Under the pieces are notes generated by a model. That model did no database searches. It saw only the letters and a program-made list of their open reading frames with translations, and was not told where the DNA came from. The position numbers and the translations under genes were made by a program. A DNA stretch of 64,000 nucleotides, taken from Medicago truncatula (lineage: Eukaryota; Streptophyta; Magnoliopsida; Fabales; Fabaceae). The stretch's first letter is position 1. Every line of letters starts with the position of its first letter. Positions 20,397-32,096 of the stretch are shown here, in pieces. The DNA lies in the NCBI RefSeq assembly GCF_003473485.1, contig NC_053048.1, positions 35,770,755-35,834,754 of the forward strand, read 5' to 3'.

Positions 20397-23300
20397 ATGT
20401 GCAGACTGAACATAAGTGAATCCGTTGAACACAGTGACCCCATGCTTTCTCCCAACTTTGAGGTCCCGGTTTACGAGGCTGTGGCAGAGGAGGATGAGGA
20501 GATCCCGAATGAGATCAAATGGATGTTGGAACAAGAAAGGAAGACAATTCAACCTCATCAGGAGGAGATAGAAATCATCAATCTGGGTACTGAGGAAGAC
20601 AAGAAAGAAATCAAGATTGGGGCATCGTTGGATGTATCTGTCAAGAAAAGAGTAATTGAGCTTATCAGAGAATATGTTGATATATTCGCATGGTCATACA
20701 AAGACATGCCGGGTCTAGACCCTGATGTCGTTGAACACAGACTGCCTTTGAAGCCTGAGTGTCCTCCGGTAAAGCAGAAATTGAGAAGATCTCATCCTGA
20801 TATGGCCCTCAAGATCAAAGAGGAAGTGCGAAAGCAAATTGATGCAGGTTTCCTAGTCACATCAGAGTATCCTCAATGGTTGGCCAACATAGTGCCTGTT
20901 CCAAAGAAAGATGGCAAAGTCAGAATGTGTGTTGATTATCGGGACTTGAACAAGGCTAGTCCGAAGGATAATTTTCCTTTGCCTCACATTGATGTATTGG
21001 TTGATAACACTGCTAAGTGCAAGGTTTTCTCCTTCGTGGACGGTTTCTCCGGCTACAATCAGATCAGGATGGCTCCTGAGGATAGAGAAAAGACGTCTTT
21101 CATCACACCCTGGGGTGCTTTCTGCTATGTGGTGATGCCATTTGGTTTGATAAATGCTGGTGCCACTTACCAAAGGGGTATGACCAAAATCTTTCATGAT
21201 ATGATTCACAAAGAAATTGAGGTCTACGTAGATGATATGATTGTTAAGTCTGGCACAGAAGAAGAACATGTTGAGTATTTGTTGAAGATGTTTCAGCGGT
21301 TGAGAAAGTACAAGCTCCGGTTGAATCCCAACAAATGTACTTTCGGTGTTAGATCTGGTAAACTCCTAGGCTTTATCGTCAGTCAAAAGGGTATTGAAGT
21401 TGATCCCGACAAGGTCAGAGCCATCAGAGAAATGCCTGTTCCAAAGACAGAGAAGCAAGTCAGAGGTTTTCTTGGTAGACTCAATTATATCTCCAGATTT
21501 ATCTCTCACATGACCGCCACATGTGGACCAATTTTCAAGTTACTCCGCAAGGATCAAGGGGTGAAGTGGAATGATGATTGTCAGAAGGCTTTTGATCAAA
21601 TCAAAGAATATCTGTTAGAACCTCCAATTCTTGTTCCTCCAGTTGACGGAAGACCTTTGATCATGTATTTAACAGTACTGGAAGATTCCATGGGCTGTGT
21701 TTTGGGTCAACAAGATGAAACCGGAAAGAAAGAGCACGCTATCTACTATTTGAGTAAGAAGTTCACTGATTGTGAGTCCCGATATTCTGTACTTGAGAAA
21801 ACTTGTTGTGCTTTAGCTTGGGCTGCCAAGCGTCTCCGTCATTATATGATTAATCATACAACTTGGTTGATATCCAAGATGGATCCTATCAAGTACATAT
21901 TTGAGAAGCCAGCTTTAACTGGAAGGATTGCTCGCTGGCAGATGTTATTGTCCGAGTATGATATCGAGTATCGCACTCAGAAAGCAATCAAAGGTAGCAT
22001 CTTGGCAGAACATTTGGCTCATCAACCAATCGAAGACTATCAACCAATCAAATTCGACTTCCTAGATGAAGAGGTTATGTATCTAAAAGCAAAAGATTGT
22101 GACGAACCAGTGTTCGGTGAAGGTCCTGATCCGGAATCCGAATGGGGTTTGATATTTGATGGAGCTGTTAATGTCTATGGAAGTGGAATTGGTGCGGTAC
22201 TCATTACCCCTAAGGGTACTCACATCCCTTTTACTGCGAGGTTACGTTTTGATTGCACAAACAATATCGCAGAGTACGAAGCTTGCATCATGGGTATCGA
22301 GGAAGCCATCGATTTGAGGATCAAGAAAATTGTCATTTATGGAGATTCCGCTCTTGTGATTAACCAGATCAAAGGAGAATGGGAAACTCGTCATCCTGGA
22401 TTGATTCCCTACAGAGATTATGCAAGGCGTTTGCTGACTTTCTTCAACAAAGTAGAGTTACATCATGTGCCCCGCGATGAGAATCAAATGGCAGATGCTT
22501 TAGCTACTCTATCCTCAATGATCAATGTGAATGGTCACAATACTGTGCCAGTAATCAATGTCCAATTTCTCGACCGACCTACTTATGTGTTTGTAGCTGA
22601 AGCAATTGATGATGACAAGCCATGGTATCATGATATCCAAGTTTTCCTTCAAACTCAAAAGTACCCACCTGGGGCATCCAACAAGGACAAGAAAACATTG
22701 AGAAAATTGTCAAGCCGTTTCTTCCTTAACGAAGACGTTTTGTATAAAAGGAACTTTGATGGGGTCCTACTTAGATGTGTGGATAAGCATGAAGCAGAAA
22801 AATTGATGCGAGAGATTCATGAAGGCTCTTTCGGAACTCACTCATGTGGGCACGCCATGGCGAAGAAGATATTGAGAGCTGGGTACTACTGGATAACAAT
22901 GCACGCTGATTGCTACAATCATGCCAAGAGATGCCACAAATGTCAAATCTATGCTGACAAGATTCATATACCACCATCTATGCTCAATGTCATCTCTTCC
23001 CCGTGGCCCTTCTCTATGTGGGGCATTGACATGATTGGTCGGATTGAACCAAAAGCTTCCAATGGGCATCGCTTCATATTAGTGGCTATCGATTATTTCA
23101 CCAAGTGGGTTGAAGCAGCATCTTACGCCAATGTGACCAAGCAGGTAGTGGTCAGATTTATCAAGAACAACATCATCAGCCGCTACGGTGTTCCCAACAG
23201 AATCATCACAGACAATGGCACAAATCTGAATAACAACATGATGAAAGAGTTGTGCGATGACTTCAAGATTCAACATCACAATTCTTCTCCTTACAGACCT

Positions 23301-23870
23301 CAGATGAATGGGGCAGTTGAAGCTGCAAACAAGAACATCAAGAAGATCATACAGAAGATGGTAGTTACTTATAAGGACTGACATGAAATGTTACCCTACG
23401 CTTTGTATGGATACCGTACCTCAGTGCGAACCTCGACAGGGGCAACCCCTTTCTCTTTGGTATATGGTATGGAGGCTGTACTACCTATAGAGGTTGAGAT
23501 TCCTTCTTTAAGAGTCTTGATGGAAGCTGAATTGTCTGAAGCTGAATGGTGCCAGAGCAGGTATGACCAGTTGAATTTGATTGAGGAAAAACGTATGGCT
23601 GCTTTGTGTCATGGACAGTTATATCAGTCAAGGATGAAACAAGCATTCGATAAAGGAGTCCATCCCCGCGAATTCAAGGAAGGAGATCTTGTGCTCAAAT
23701 GTATCAAATCCTTTCAACCAGATCCTAGGGGCAAATGGACGCCAAACTATGAAGGTCCCTACGTGGTGAAGAGAGCTTTCTCTGGTGGTGCTTTAATTCT
23801 TACAAATATGGATGGAGAGGAGTTACCTCGTCCTGTGAATTCTGATGCAGTCAAGAAATACTTTGTCTAA
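20397..23870 (+). CDS. Ogre reverse transcriptase, RNase H and integrase region
   Basis: Domains in order: RT (FVDGFSGYNQI, YVDDMIVKS), RT-linked RNase H (AIYYLSKKFTDCE), a second archaeal-type RNase H (LIFDGAVNVYGSGIGAVL), integrase zinc finger (HSCGHAMAKK...CHKC), integrase core (DYFTKWVEA, ITDNGTNLNN) and an integrase C-terminal part ending near 23870. The second RNase H marks the Tat/Ogre lineage. The region is close to complete. Confidence 0.9.
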
Positions 23871-23891
23871 ATATATAAAAGAACAGCTCGG

Positions 23892-24539
23892 TAGGTCGAA
23901 AACCTGAAAGGGCGGCTTAAACCAAAAATGAGCGTCTCGATGGATCGAAAACCCGAAAGGGCGGTCCAGGCAAAAATTAGAGACAAAAAAAAAAAAAAAA
24001 AGGAAATTATCCTGATAGATCGAAAACCCGCAAGGGCGATCTATGCAAAAATTAAGGATCGAGACAAGTAACTGCATCAGATGAAACATCACTCGCCCGA
24101 GACACCTTGACTGTCAGAAGTTCTCTAATATTGAAGCATCCAAACTATGGAATTCAAAGTGGTTAAGAAGTATAGCGGTTATTGTGTTCAATGTACCTAT
24201 CCCTTATAATTACCATATTCCAACTCTTTGTAATCTATGGTGCCATGCCTTTAGCCGGTCACCATTTCTATTAAATCAATTTGAGCATGTGCCCCTTTGT
24301 TGGAATTCTTGTTTATTCTATGTGCAAAAAAATCTTTCTTTCGTTTTTAGTATTAGTATTTGAAGCAAAAATTTTGAAAACTTTTCTAAAGATTTTATGT
24401 TTTCTTTCCAAAAAAAAAAAAAAAAAAAAAAAAAAAAACAAAAATGACAAACATATTATCTTTAAAAACATGTATCACATAAGTATGTGTCAACAGTTGG
24501 TCCGAAACAAGCAGGTTCAACAAAGAAGAAATAGTCATT

Positions 24540-24578
<39 letters not shown>

Positions 24579-24692
24579 CGCCCTGGTGGATCGAAAACCC
24601 GAAAGGGCGATCCAGGTAAAAATTAGGGGCATACAAAAAGAGAAAAAGAAAAATGTCTCCCCGGTGGATTGAAAATCCGAAAGGACGATCCA
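23892..24692 (+). repeat. Five dispersed 28-nt hairpins in the element's 3' region
   Basis: Copies at 23892-23919, 23941-23968, 24016-24043, 24587-24614 and 24665-24692, each exactly 28 nt. All can fold the same way: 7-bp outer stem, AAAA bulge on the 5' side, 3-bp inner stem, GAAA or GCAA loop. Paired changes keep the stems (see findings). Each is followed by a CAAAAATTAG-like tail. Poly(A) runs lie between the copies. Confidence 0.85.
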
Positions 24693-25299
24693 GGCAAAAG
24701 TTAGGGATTTCAAAAAAAATATATATACAAAAAGGCAATGACTATTCAAACATGAAAATACGGTGTTGCATTGGTGAAATGGCGACTTCTACCCCGGTTT
24801 GGGAGGACTTACCCCAGTAGTATGTTTAAGGGCTGTACCCCAACAATGGTTGATTCATTCCCTGTGACTTTATTCCCAATGAAGGTTTCGAGTGTTCGTC
24901 CAGTGATGCCGGGCCGTTCTCCTTGTAGACCTGCCCAGTCCTGCCTCAACAATCTTACCATTATGCCGTCATATGAGTCTCATACATACTCATTCATTCA
25001 TGCATACATAGCACGCATATAAATATCATCCATACATAGTTGCATTTTTACCCAATGACTTATTTCAATATCCTTAGATATCACCCCCAGCGTGTCTAAC
25101 TCCAAAATGTCATCAAATCAAACATGTGGCAGGTCTCATCAGTAATCAGTCTATACAATTCCCCTTTGTCTTCAGACAAATTCCTTGTTCCCCTCAACTT
25201 TATCTTTATCAAGTCATTCCCTTGATACCAAGCTTTACAATGTCTTCACTTTTACCGTGTGTTTGCTATCCCACAATGTTAGCAAACCCTATCGGTCCG

Positions 25300-25584
25300 T
25301 CTTGTCTTTACTTTCGCCACTCGTCGGCAAATCATGTCTTTACTTTCGCCACCCGTCGGCAAATCATGTCTTTACTTTCGCCACTCGTCGGCAAATCATG
25401 TCTTTACTTTCGCCACTCATCGGCAAATCATGTCTTTACATTCGCCACTCGTCGGCAATCAATCATGTCTTTACATTCGCCACTCGTCGGCAATCAATCA
25501 TGTCTTTACTTTCGCCACTCGTCGGCAATCAATCATGTCTTTACTTTCGCCACTCGTCGGCCAATCATGTCTTTACTTTCGCCT
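25300..25584 (+). repeat. Tandem array, 32-35 bp unit, about nine copies
   Basis: Unit with TCATGTCTTTACTTTCGCC and ACTCGTCGGCAA. Starts at 25300, 25332, 25364, 25396, 25428, 25463, 25498, 25533, 25565 (last partial). Four steps are 32 bp, then three are 35 bp from an added ATC, then 32 again. It lies in the 3' untranslated region of the retrotransposon, a place known in legume Ogre-like elements to breed tandem repeats. Confidence 0.92.
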
Positions 25585-25827
25585 TGAAACATTGTCATTT
25601 ATACTTACCTATCATTTCTTTCCCCAGTGATACCTATCCATTTGGCTCCCAGTCAGCCTCTGCATCATCTTTACCTTCATACTTACATCATATTCAGTCG
25701 TATTATCACATTCATCAGCATTACATCTCTGGCGTTTCAAATGGTCCAAAATTGGCGTTTTCATATATTTAAGTCTCTCCGACCCTTTGGTTTAAAAAGT
25801 TCTCTTTTAAAACCTTTGTGACGAAGA

Positions 25828-25845
25828 AACTTAAATAGGGGCATC
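25828..25845 (+). other. Polypurine tract region
   Basis: AACTTAAATAGGGGCATC directly before the 3' LTR; the AAATAGGGG core serves as plus-strand primer in this lineage. Confidence 0.65.
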
Positions 25846-28786
25846 TGTCATACCCCAATTTTGGACCGTTTAAAATCTCTTGTCCGTATTTTAAAATGGT
25901 TCACGTTCCCTTTTATTCGTTTTTTTTTACCATTTAAAATTCGGGTTTCTTGTCTTTAGTCATTCAAAAAGTTTTTATTTTTACATTTAAATCAACGTTC
26001 GCATTTCACAACAATTAAAACCGTCTCACTTTCATTTTTATGACGCATTTTTGTTATATAGTCTTTTTAGTCGTAACGATCATGTCTAAAAAAAGAGAAG
26101 GTCTAATCGCATTTTAAAAGGCGTATCTTTTTAATCATTTCAACCGAAATTTCGGCAGGGAGGATACTTTGAAGTACCTCATGTCAGATTTCGAAGGGGC
26201 TTTTTATTTTTTTAGTTTGTTTATTATTATTTTATTTTATTTTATTATTATTTTTTTTAAAAAAAAAAACAAAGAAAGGAAAGTCACGTGAGTGACTTTC
26301 TTTCTTCCTTCCTCTTTTCTTTTCTTTTTCTTATTTTTTTTTTTTTTTTTTTTATTTTTTTATGTTTTTTTTTATTTTTATTTTTATTATTATTTATTTT
26401 ATTGATTTATTTATTTATTTGTTAAAGTCTTTTTCTCCAAGTCTCAGCTGCAGGGGTATTTTGGTCTTTGATCTGTACCAGAGCCAACCCTAGTTTGTCA
26501 CTATAAATACACTGTCCAATCATTGGGAAATGGTCCGAAAATCACTGTAGCCGCATCAGAGTCAGAAAACGGGTCAGATTGGTCCCCATCACATAGAAAA
26601 CACTTTTCCCTTTTCTCTCTCTTTCCAAATACGAATCAAACACCAAAAATCACAAAAAAGATGAACATCACCAACAACATTCATGAATATTCATGAACAT
26701 TCATCCTCATAACTTTTTACCAGAAATCAACATAAACACCACAAATCCATAAAACCAACTCAAATCAACACATAACAAAACAAAGCGAACCGAACCGGAG
26801 CAAAAGGGACGCGCCTGAACCGGATCGGAGAGAGAGCAGATCCAAACTTGGAATCAGCGTGAGGTCGCGAAGAAGAAAGAAGAGAACCGGACCGGAGCAA
26901 AAAGAGCAGGTTGGAGCAAAAAGAACAGATCGTGACGGATTCAACTCGAGGTAAAGATGTAGAAACTTTCTCTTTCACGTTTTTGTGCTTTCTTTGTAAA
27001 AAAAAAAATTAAATTCAAACTCAGATCTACTCCGTTTGGGACTTGTTTTCAAAAATCTAAGCTCGGATTCACGTAAAGCAGGAAAATGGATGTTTAAAAG
27101 TGCAAAAAATTTCTGAATCGGAGCAAATTTTTTTACTCCGGCGGCGGCGCCGCCACCGTAAGGCGACCGGCCGCCGCGCCGGAGTTAGACACCAATCGGA
27201 GAAGATGACCGGAATTCTAGAGAGAGGTCAGACTCTCTCTCTCTAGAATTCAAAGAGGAGAGAAGTTTTTTTGTGTTTTGTGTTGTTTTTTTTGTTGAAG
27301 TCCCTTTTTATACTACACTTGTTTTTGTCCAATCCTATATACGCGCGTACATGCTCTTTGGTGCTCCCTCGCGTTATGAGCCATCAGATCTGGATCGTTC
27401 CTTGATCTGATGGCTACTGTGTGTTTTGTTTTTGAATCATGTGTGTGTCTATTTGGGTGAACATTGGTATGCTTTCTGTTCAAACCGTCGGATCTATGAT
27501 CTGACGGTCACTGTGTTTCCTTCTCTATTTTGTGTTTTTTTTAAACCCTTGGATCTTTGATCCAATGGCTATGATGAGATTTTGGGATTCAGATCTGGAC
27601 CTCTGGATTCATCCAACGGCCCAGATTTGATCCTGCTGAGCCAATGTTTTATTATTTCTTATTTTTATTTATCTTTATTTTTAAATACTGTTTTTTTACA
27701 TTTTTTGACATTTTTGTGTTTAGAAAAATTCTAAAAAAAAGTTTTCTCACTATTTTAATTTTCTCTAATTTTAAAAGTCCATCCTATTTATTTTTTTTCT
27801 TTTAATTTTTTTTTTATTTATTTCTTATATGATGATCTTAATTATTATTTGTCTTAATTCTTGCTTATTATTTCTTATGTCTCATTCATCATAATATTTC
27901 TTGTGATTACTAACTATTTAATTTTTTTGTCTTGAATCATAGCATGCACATTTAATTTTCCCATTATTTTATTTTGTCATTGACTTAGTGTGTATAAATA
28001 GGAAATTGGTGTAATTTTATTTCTTGCATTTTTATTTTGGCATAAAGGCCTTAGGGTTGTATTTAGGAATTGATGTAATAATGTAGGTAACACAAGCACC
28101 GACACTACCACGTTTTATTTACCGCTTTCCGTTAGTTTTTACGACGTTACGTTAGTTTTCACCGTTAGTTTAGAAAAATCATTTTCTCAAAAAGTCAAAT
28201 ATGCAAAACTTCAAAAATCATTTTCTTAATAACATTTTTCCTTTATTTTTTCTTAATCAAACTCTCAATCAATTTTAATTCAACTTCAATCATTTTCAAA
28301 ATTTAAAATCAATTAACTTCACTCATTTCTTTTATCTCATGCCTTGAGGCCTCTTTCTCTTCTTAAAACCCATTTCGAAAAATCTTAAAATCAACCTAAC
28401 CCACTAAAGAAATTTTTGAGTGGAACTACGTCGGTTTTGATCCCTTTCCCAAAAAGGGTACGTAGGCAGAGGACTCGTCCTTCCAAATCAAATAAAAATA
28501 ACCAAAAACATACTTCTTCTCCCTCCATTCTTTCACTTAGATTTTAGGTAATAATTTTTTCAAATAAGCAACAAAGTTAGCACAAGATAATCTAGGTAAG
28601 AGGTTCCTATGGAATACCATAGACGCTTAGGGTGCTAGCACCTTCCCTTCGCGTAACCAACCCCCGAATCCAAAGTCTCGAAGGGGTTTTTACTCATTTT
28701 TTCCCTTCCCAAGAATAAAAATCGAGAGTTCAAAGATTGACGATTCAAATCAATTAATGGTTTGACATCCGAAAATCGTGAGCACA
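25846..28786 (+). repeat. 3' LTR of Ogre-type element
   Basis: 2941 bp, near-identical to 11102-14029. Length differences are in T and A runs. Confidence 0.95.
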
Positions 28787-28829
28787 TATATCCATTAAAA
28801 TCTTAGTCTATATGCATCAATAATTGCAT

Positions 28830-29011
28830 GAGAATTAATGTTGACACATATGCATTGGCTGAAAAACACGAGAAATTTACTCAAATGCTCCTCAACAGTT
28901 AACTGCCGAGTTATGGAACCGGCTGCAGTTAACTACCGAGGAAAACTTCGACAATTAACTGTAATGGATTGATTTTGAACGTTTCAAACAATTGCAGTAT
29001 TATATTTATGC

Positions 29012-29084
<73 letters not shown>

Positions 29085-29688
29085 TAATAAGAATATCATT
29101 TAAATCTTGACCAAAAAAATAAAGAGCATTTAAGTACTCAAAAAACATTTCAATAAGTGTAAAAATTAAGCATTTGAATATTGTTTTGCAAATTACTTAA
29201 ATAAATAAAAAATCTTTGTGCACAATTATTTTAATGTAGAAAATATAACAATATATTATACCTTAAAAAAAATCGCTGTGCACAATTATTTTAACAATTT
29301 TTTTATTATTATTTTTATTTAAGTAATGTGCAAAACAATATTCAAATGCTTAAATTTTACACTGATTTAAATGTTATTCTTATTAAGATATATACGCATA
29401 AGTATAATACTGCAATTGTTTGAAACGTACCAAAATAATGATTGAAACATTCAAAATAAATAAATATTATTAATGACAATTTATGGTTTTTGTCAGAAAA
29501 AAACAGGTTTGAGGTTTCCTCGGCAGTTAACTGCCGAAGTTTTCAGTTTTCCTCGGTAGATTACTGCCGAATTTTTCCTCGGTAGTTAACTGCAGCCGGT
29601 TCCATAATTCGGCAGTTAACTGCCGAGGGATATTTGGATAAATTACTCGTGTTTCTCAGCCAATGCATATGTGTCAACAGCGATTCTC
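28830..29688. mobile_element. Mutator-like foldback element, 859 bp (copy 1)
   Basis: Long inverted repeats begin GAGAATTAATGTTGACACAT on the left; the right end read inward starts GAGAATCGCTGTTGACACAT. TAATTGCAT (9 bp) flanks both ends (28821-28829, 29689-29697), the usual Mutator duplication. The arms carry repeated GGCAGTTAACTGCC palindromes and the middle is an (AT)n run (about 29018-29082). The element sits in the 5' leader of the kiwellin pseudogene that follows, 7 bp before its ATG counting from the target duplication. The same insertion is at 44001-44932. Confidence 0.9.
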
Positions 29689-29704
29689 TAATTGCATAGA
29701 TACA

Positions 29705-30282
29705 ATGAAGAGCTTTTACTCCAAAGCTTCTTACCTTTGACTGATTACTCTCATTTTAACTAGTATGTATTCTGAAGCCCAACAATGTCGTCCAAGTGGT
29801 AGAATAAGTGGAAAAGAGGTTCCTTGTGGACAATGCAATCAAGAGAATGATTCTGATTGTTGTGTACAAGGACAAATGTATACAACTTATGAATGTTCGC
29901 CATCAGTGTCTACTTACACTAAAGCATATCTCATACTTAATAGTTTTCAAAAAGGTGGTGATGGTGGTGGTCCTTCGTATTGTGATAATCAATATCATTC
30001 TGACGATACTTCAGTTGTTGCACTTTCCATCTGATGGTTCGATAACAAGAGTAGATGTCTTCACAACATTACAGTGAATGCAAATGGAAGAAGTGTGGTG
30101 GCCATGGTAGTCGATGAGCGTGACTCTACAATGAGATGTGATAAAGATCATGATTACCAACCTCCTTGTCGCAACAACATAGTTGATGCCTCCAAGGTTG
30201 TATGGGAAGCATTGATATCAATGGGGTGATGCCTCAAAATCAATGGGGTGGCCTTGATATCATCACATGGTCAGATGCTTGA
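29705..30282 (+). pseudogene. Kiwellin pseudogene, promoter split by two transposons
   Basis: Plus-strand kiwellin relic. ATG at 29705; codon 12 is TGA (29738-29740) where the copy-2 relative has TTA. From 29765 the frame is open with C-rich kiwellin sequence ([28 protein letters not shown]) until a TGA near 30031 just after VVALSI. The rest is recognisable ([16 protein letters not shown] with the conserved DEC cysteine changed to R, HDYQPPC). Near the end there is a local duplication of an ATCAATGGGGTG stretch. The TATA box is 18 kb upstream because of the Ogre element, and the leader carries the foldback element. Dead by every measure. Confidence 0.9.
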
Positions 30283-31347
30283 TGTTGCTGAAGTTGGGAA
30301 TTTTATTTCTGGTTTTGTTTCTATATTTGTAATTAGTTCATTTTGCGAACTTTTTTTCTCTCTTTAGTGTTTCATGTGTATATCGTTCTATTGTAAAATT
30401 ATGAACTTTTTTTATACATACTATTTTCACACGTATACATCAAAGTTTTTTCTAAATTACATTTGAAGAATGGTGGGTAATTTACCCACCAACCAATGAA
30501 AATGAGCAATTTATTTGTGGGGTCAAGATAGTTCATATATGCTTATGTGGCTAATGTGTATTGGTTGAGGTAAATTACTCATCATTTTTTCATGGATAGC
30601 CTAGTTGTTACCATATATCAAATCCTAAACTAACTATTTCCCTCGTTCAAACCCTTTTTTTATAGACCATAAATATTACCTTGATGTGGATCACACCATT
30701 GAAATAATAGGGTTTGAGTAAATAAATTAAGAGCATTGGTACATCGATATCTTACAATTTTTTTTTAGAGGTGGTGCATCTTATAAACGATCCTCCTATT
30801 ATGTTTACCAAGTTCACAAACATATCTCAATCATAACTTCATATTGATGACTCTTAAAGATGGACGATAAGAATATCTCCCCTCCTCCAAAAGAAGCTCA
30901 GAGGCAGAGCCAGAGGGTGTCATGGCCTCCCCAAAGTTTAAAAAAATTCCATTTTTAATAGGTATATAGACACATTTTTAACTAAATGTTATGTTATATA
31001 TATTAACGTTTGTATTACAAATCATGTCTTTACACTCTAGTAAGGTGGTTAAGTGCCTCACATTTGAAGCTTGAAAATGTATATAAAAATGGACAAAAAG
31101 GACCAAATTGAAATGAAAAAAAAATAAAGGATCAAACTGTTACCTGAAATTAAGTTAAGGGACTAAAAGTGTAATTTTGCCTAAATATTAATTAGGACCA
31201 ACCCAACATGTTAAAAGGCCTAAAACATACTTTATAGTAAGGTTTTTGAAAATAAAAATAAAATAGCAAAATATTTATAAAAAGAAAAAAAAAGTTTTGT
31301 TAAGTCCAAGATTTGAACCTCAAACTAAAAGGATTTGAGGCATCAAT
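30283..31347. other. Spacer absent from copy 2
   Basis: No intact gene. About 30590-30660 has a weak tRNA-promoter look (GGATAGCCTAGTTGTTA, then CGTTCAAACCC), possibly a worn SINE. About 31270-31345 has a second such patch (GATTTGAACCTC). In copy 2 this stretch and the end of the kiwellin are replaced by a LINE fragment. Confidence 0.45.
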
Positions 31348-31540
31348 GTTAAATAACATAAATGATATTCTTTTTCAAAATTTTGAGATCTACAATCGTA
31401 GTTGTGTCCCTTGACCTGTGTCGGCCTTGAAGTTAATCTAACAATTGTAGGAACGTCTAATATGAATTTAGTCTAAATGTGTGCTTTACTAATTTTCGTA
31501 AATTTTAATAAAATATTATATATGTTGCCCATTTTTACTA

Positions 31541-32087
31541 GGCTTAATTACACTTTTGGTCCTCGTGTTTTGGCCTACTCACGAAACTGATCCTGCCCTT
31601 TTAAAACAGAACAAAACGGTCCTTCAATTATCATTTTTGTTGCATTTTTCGTCCTACCTCCTATTTTCAAACCCCAGAAACGTAGATAAATGACAGTTTT
31701 AGGAAGTTTTAGACCTACCTCTATGCTCAACCATGAAATCAACAAGGAATAAAACATGCGGACACAAAGAATCTATTATATTCAGCACACTAACAAAAAA
31801 AAATCATAATTTGAAACATATCTTAGAAATTAGGGTTTTTTTGGTTAGTGTGTTGAATAAAGTGGATTCTTTCTACCCACATGCTTTATTCCTTGTTTAT
31901 TTCATGGTTGAGCATAGGGGGTAGGTCTAAAACTGTTATTTCTCTGCGTTTTTGGAGAATAAAATGGGGGGTAGGACAAAAAATGCAACAAAAATGATAA
32001 TTGAAAGACCGTTTTGTTCTGTTTTAAAAGGGCAGGACCAATTTTGTGAGTAGACCAAAACACGAGGACCAAAAGTGTAATTAAACC
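31541..32087. mobile_element. Mutator-like MITE, 547 bp
   Basis: Inverted repeats of well over 100 bp: left GGCTTAATTACACTTTTGGT, right end read inward GGTTTAATTACACTTTTGGT. TTTTTACTA (9 bp) at 31532-31540 and 32088-32096. Copy 2 (near 46098-46106) has the 9-mer once, the empty site, so it inserted after the duplication. No coding. Confidence 0.92.
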
Positions 32088-32096
32088 TTTTTACTA

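Larger units (their letters stand above)
11102..28786 (+). mobile_element. Ogre/Tat-type Ty3-gypsy LTR retrotransposon, 17.7 kb
   Basis: Bounded by LTRs of about 2.93 kb beginning TGTCATACC and ending GAGCACA, with a 5-bp target duplication TATAT at 11097-11101 and 28787-28791; copy 2 shows the empty site. Parts in order: 5' LTR, primer site, leader, an extra ORF1 before gag, gag, protease, RT/RNase H/integrase, long 3' region with two repeat systems, polypurine tract, 3' LTR. The extra ORF and great length define the Ogre group; that family is known to splice an intron between protease and RT regions. The element looks nearly whole, with about one break. The LTRs differ by about five substitutions outside low-complexity tracts, so insertion is very recent. 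Confidence 0.95.

Noticed and set aside
24281-24749. Lys-rich and Phe-rich ORFs around poly(A) runs
   Set aside because: Low-complexity artefacts in the retrotransposon 3' region.
25300-25584. CRISPR-like array
   Set aside because: Units are joined head to tail without distinct spacers, in a plant retrotransposon.
25126-25772. Open frames of 98-195 residues in all three frames over the tandem array
   Set aside because: A 32/35-bp repeat without stops opens several frames by chance; no coding sign.
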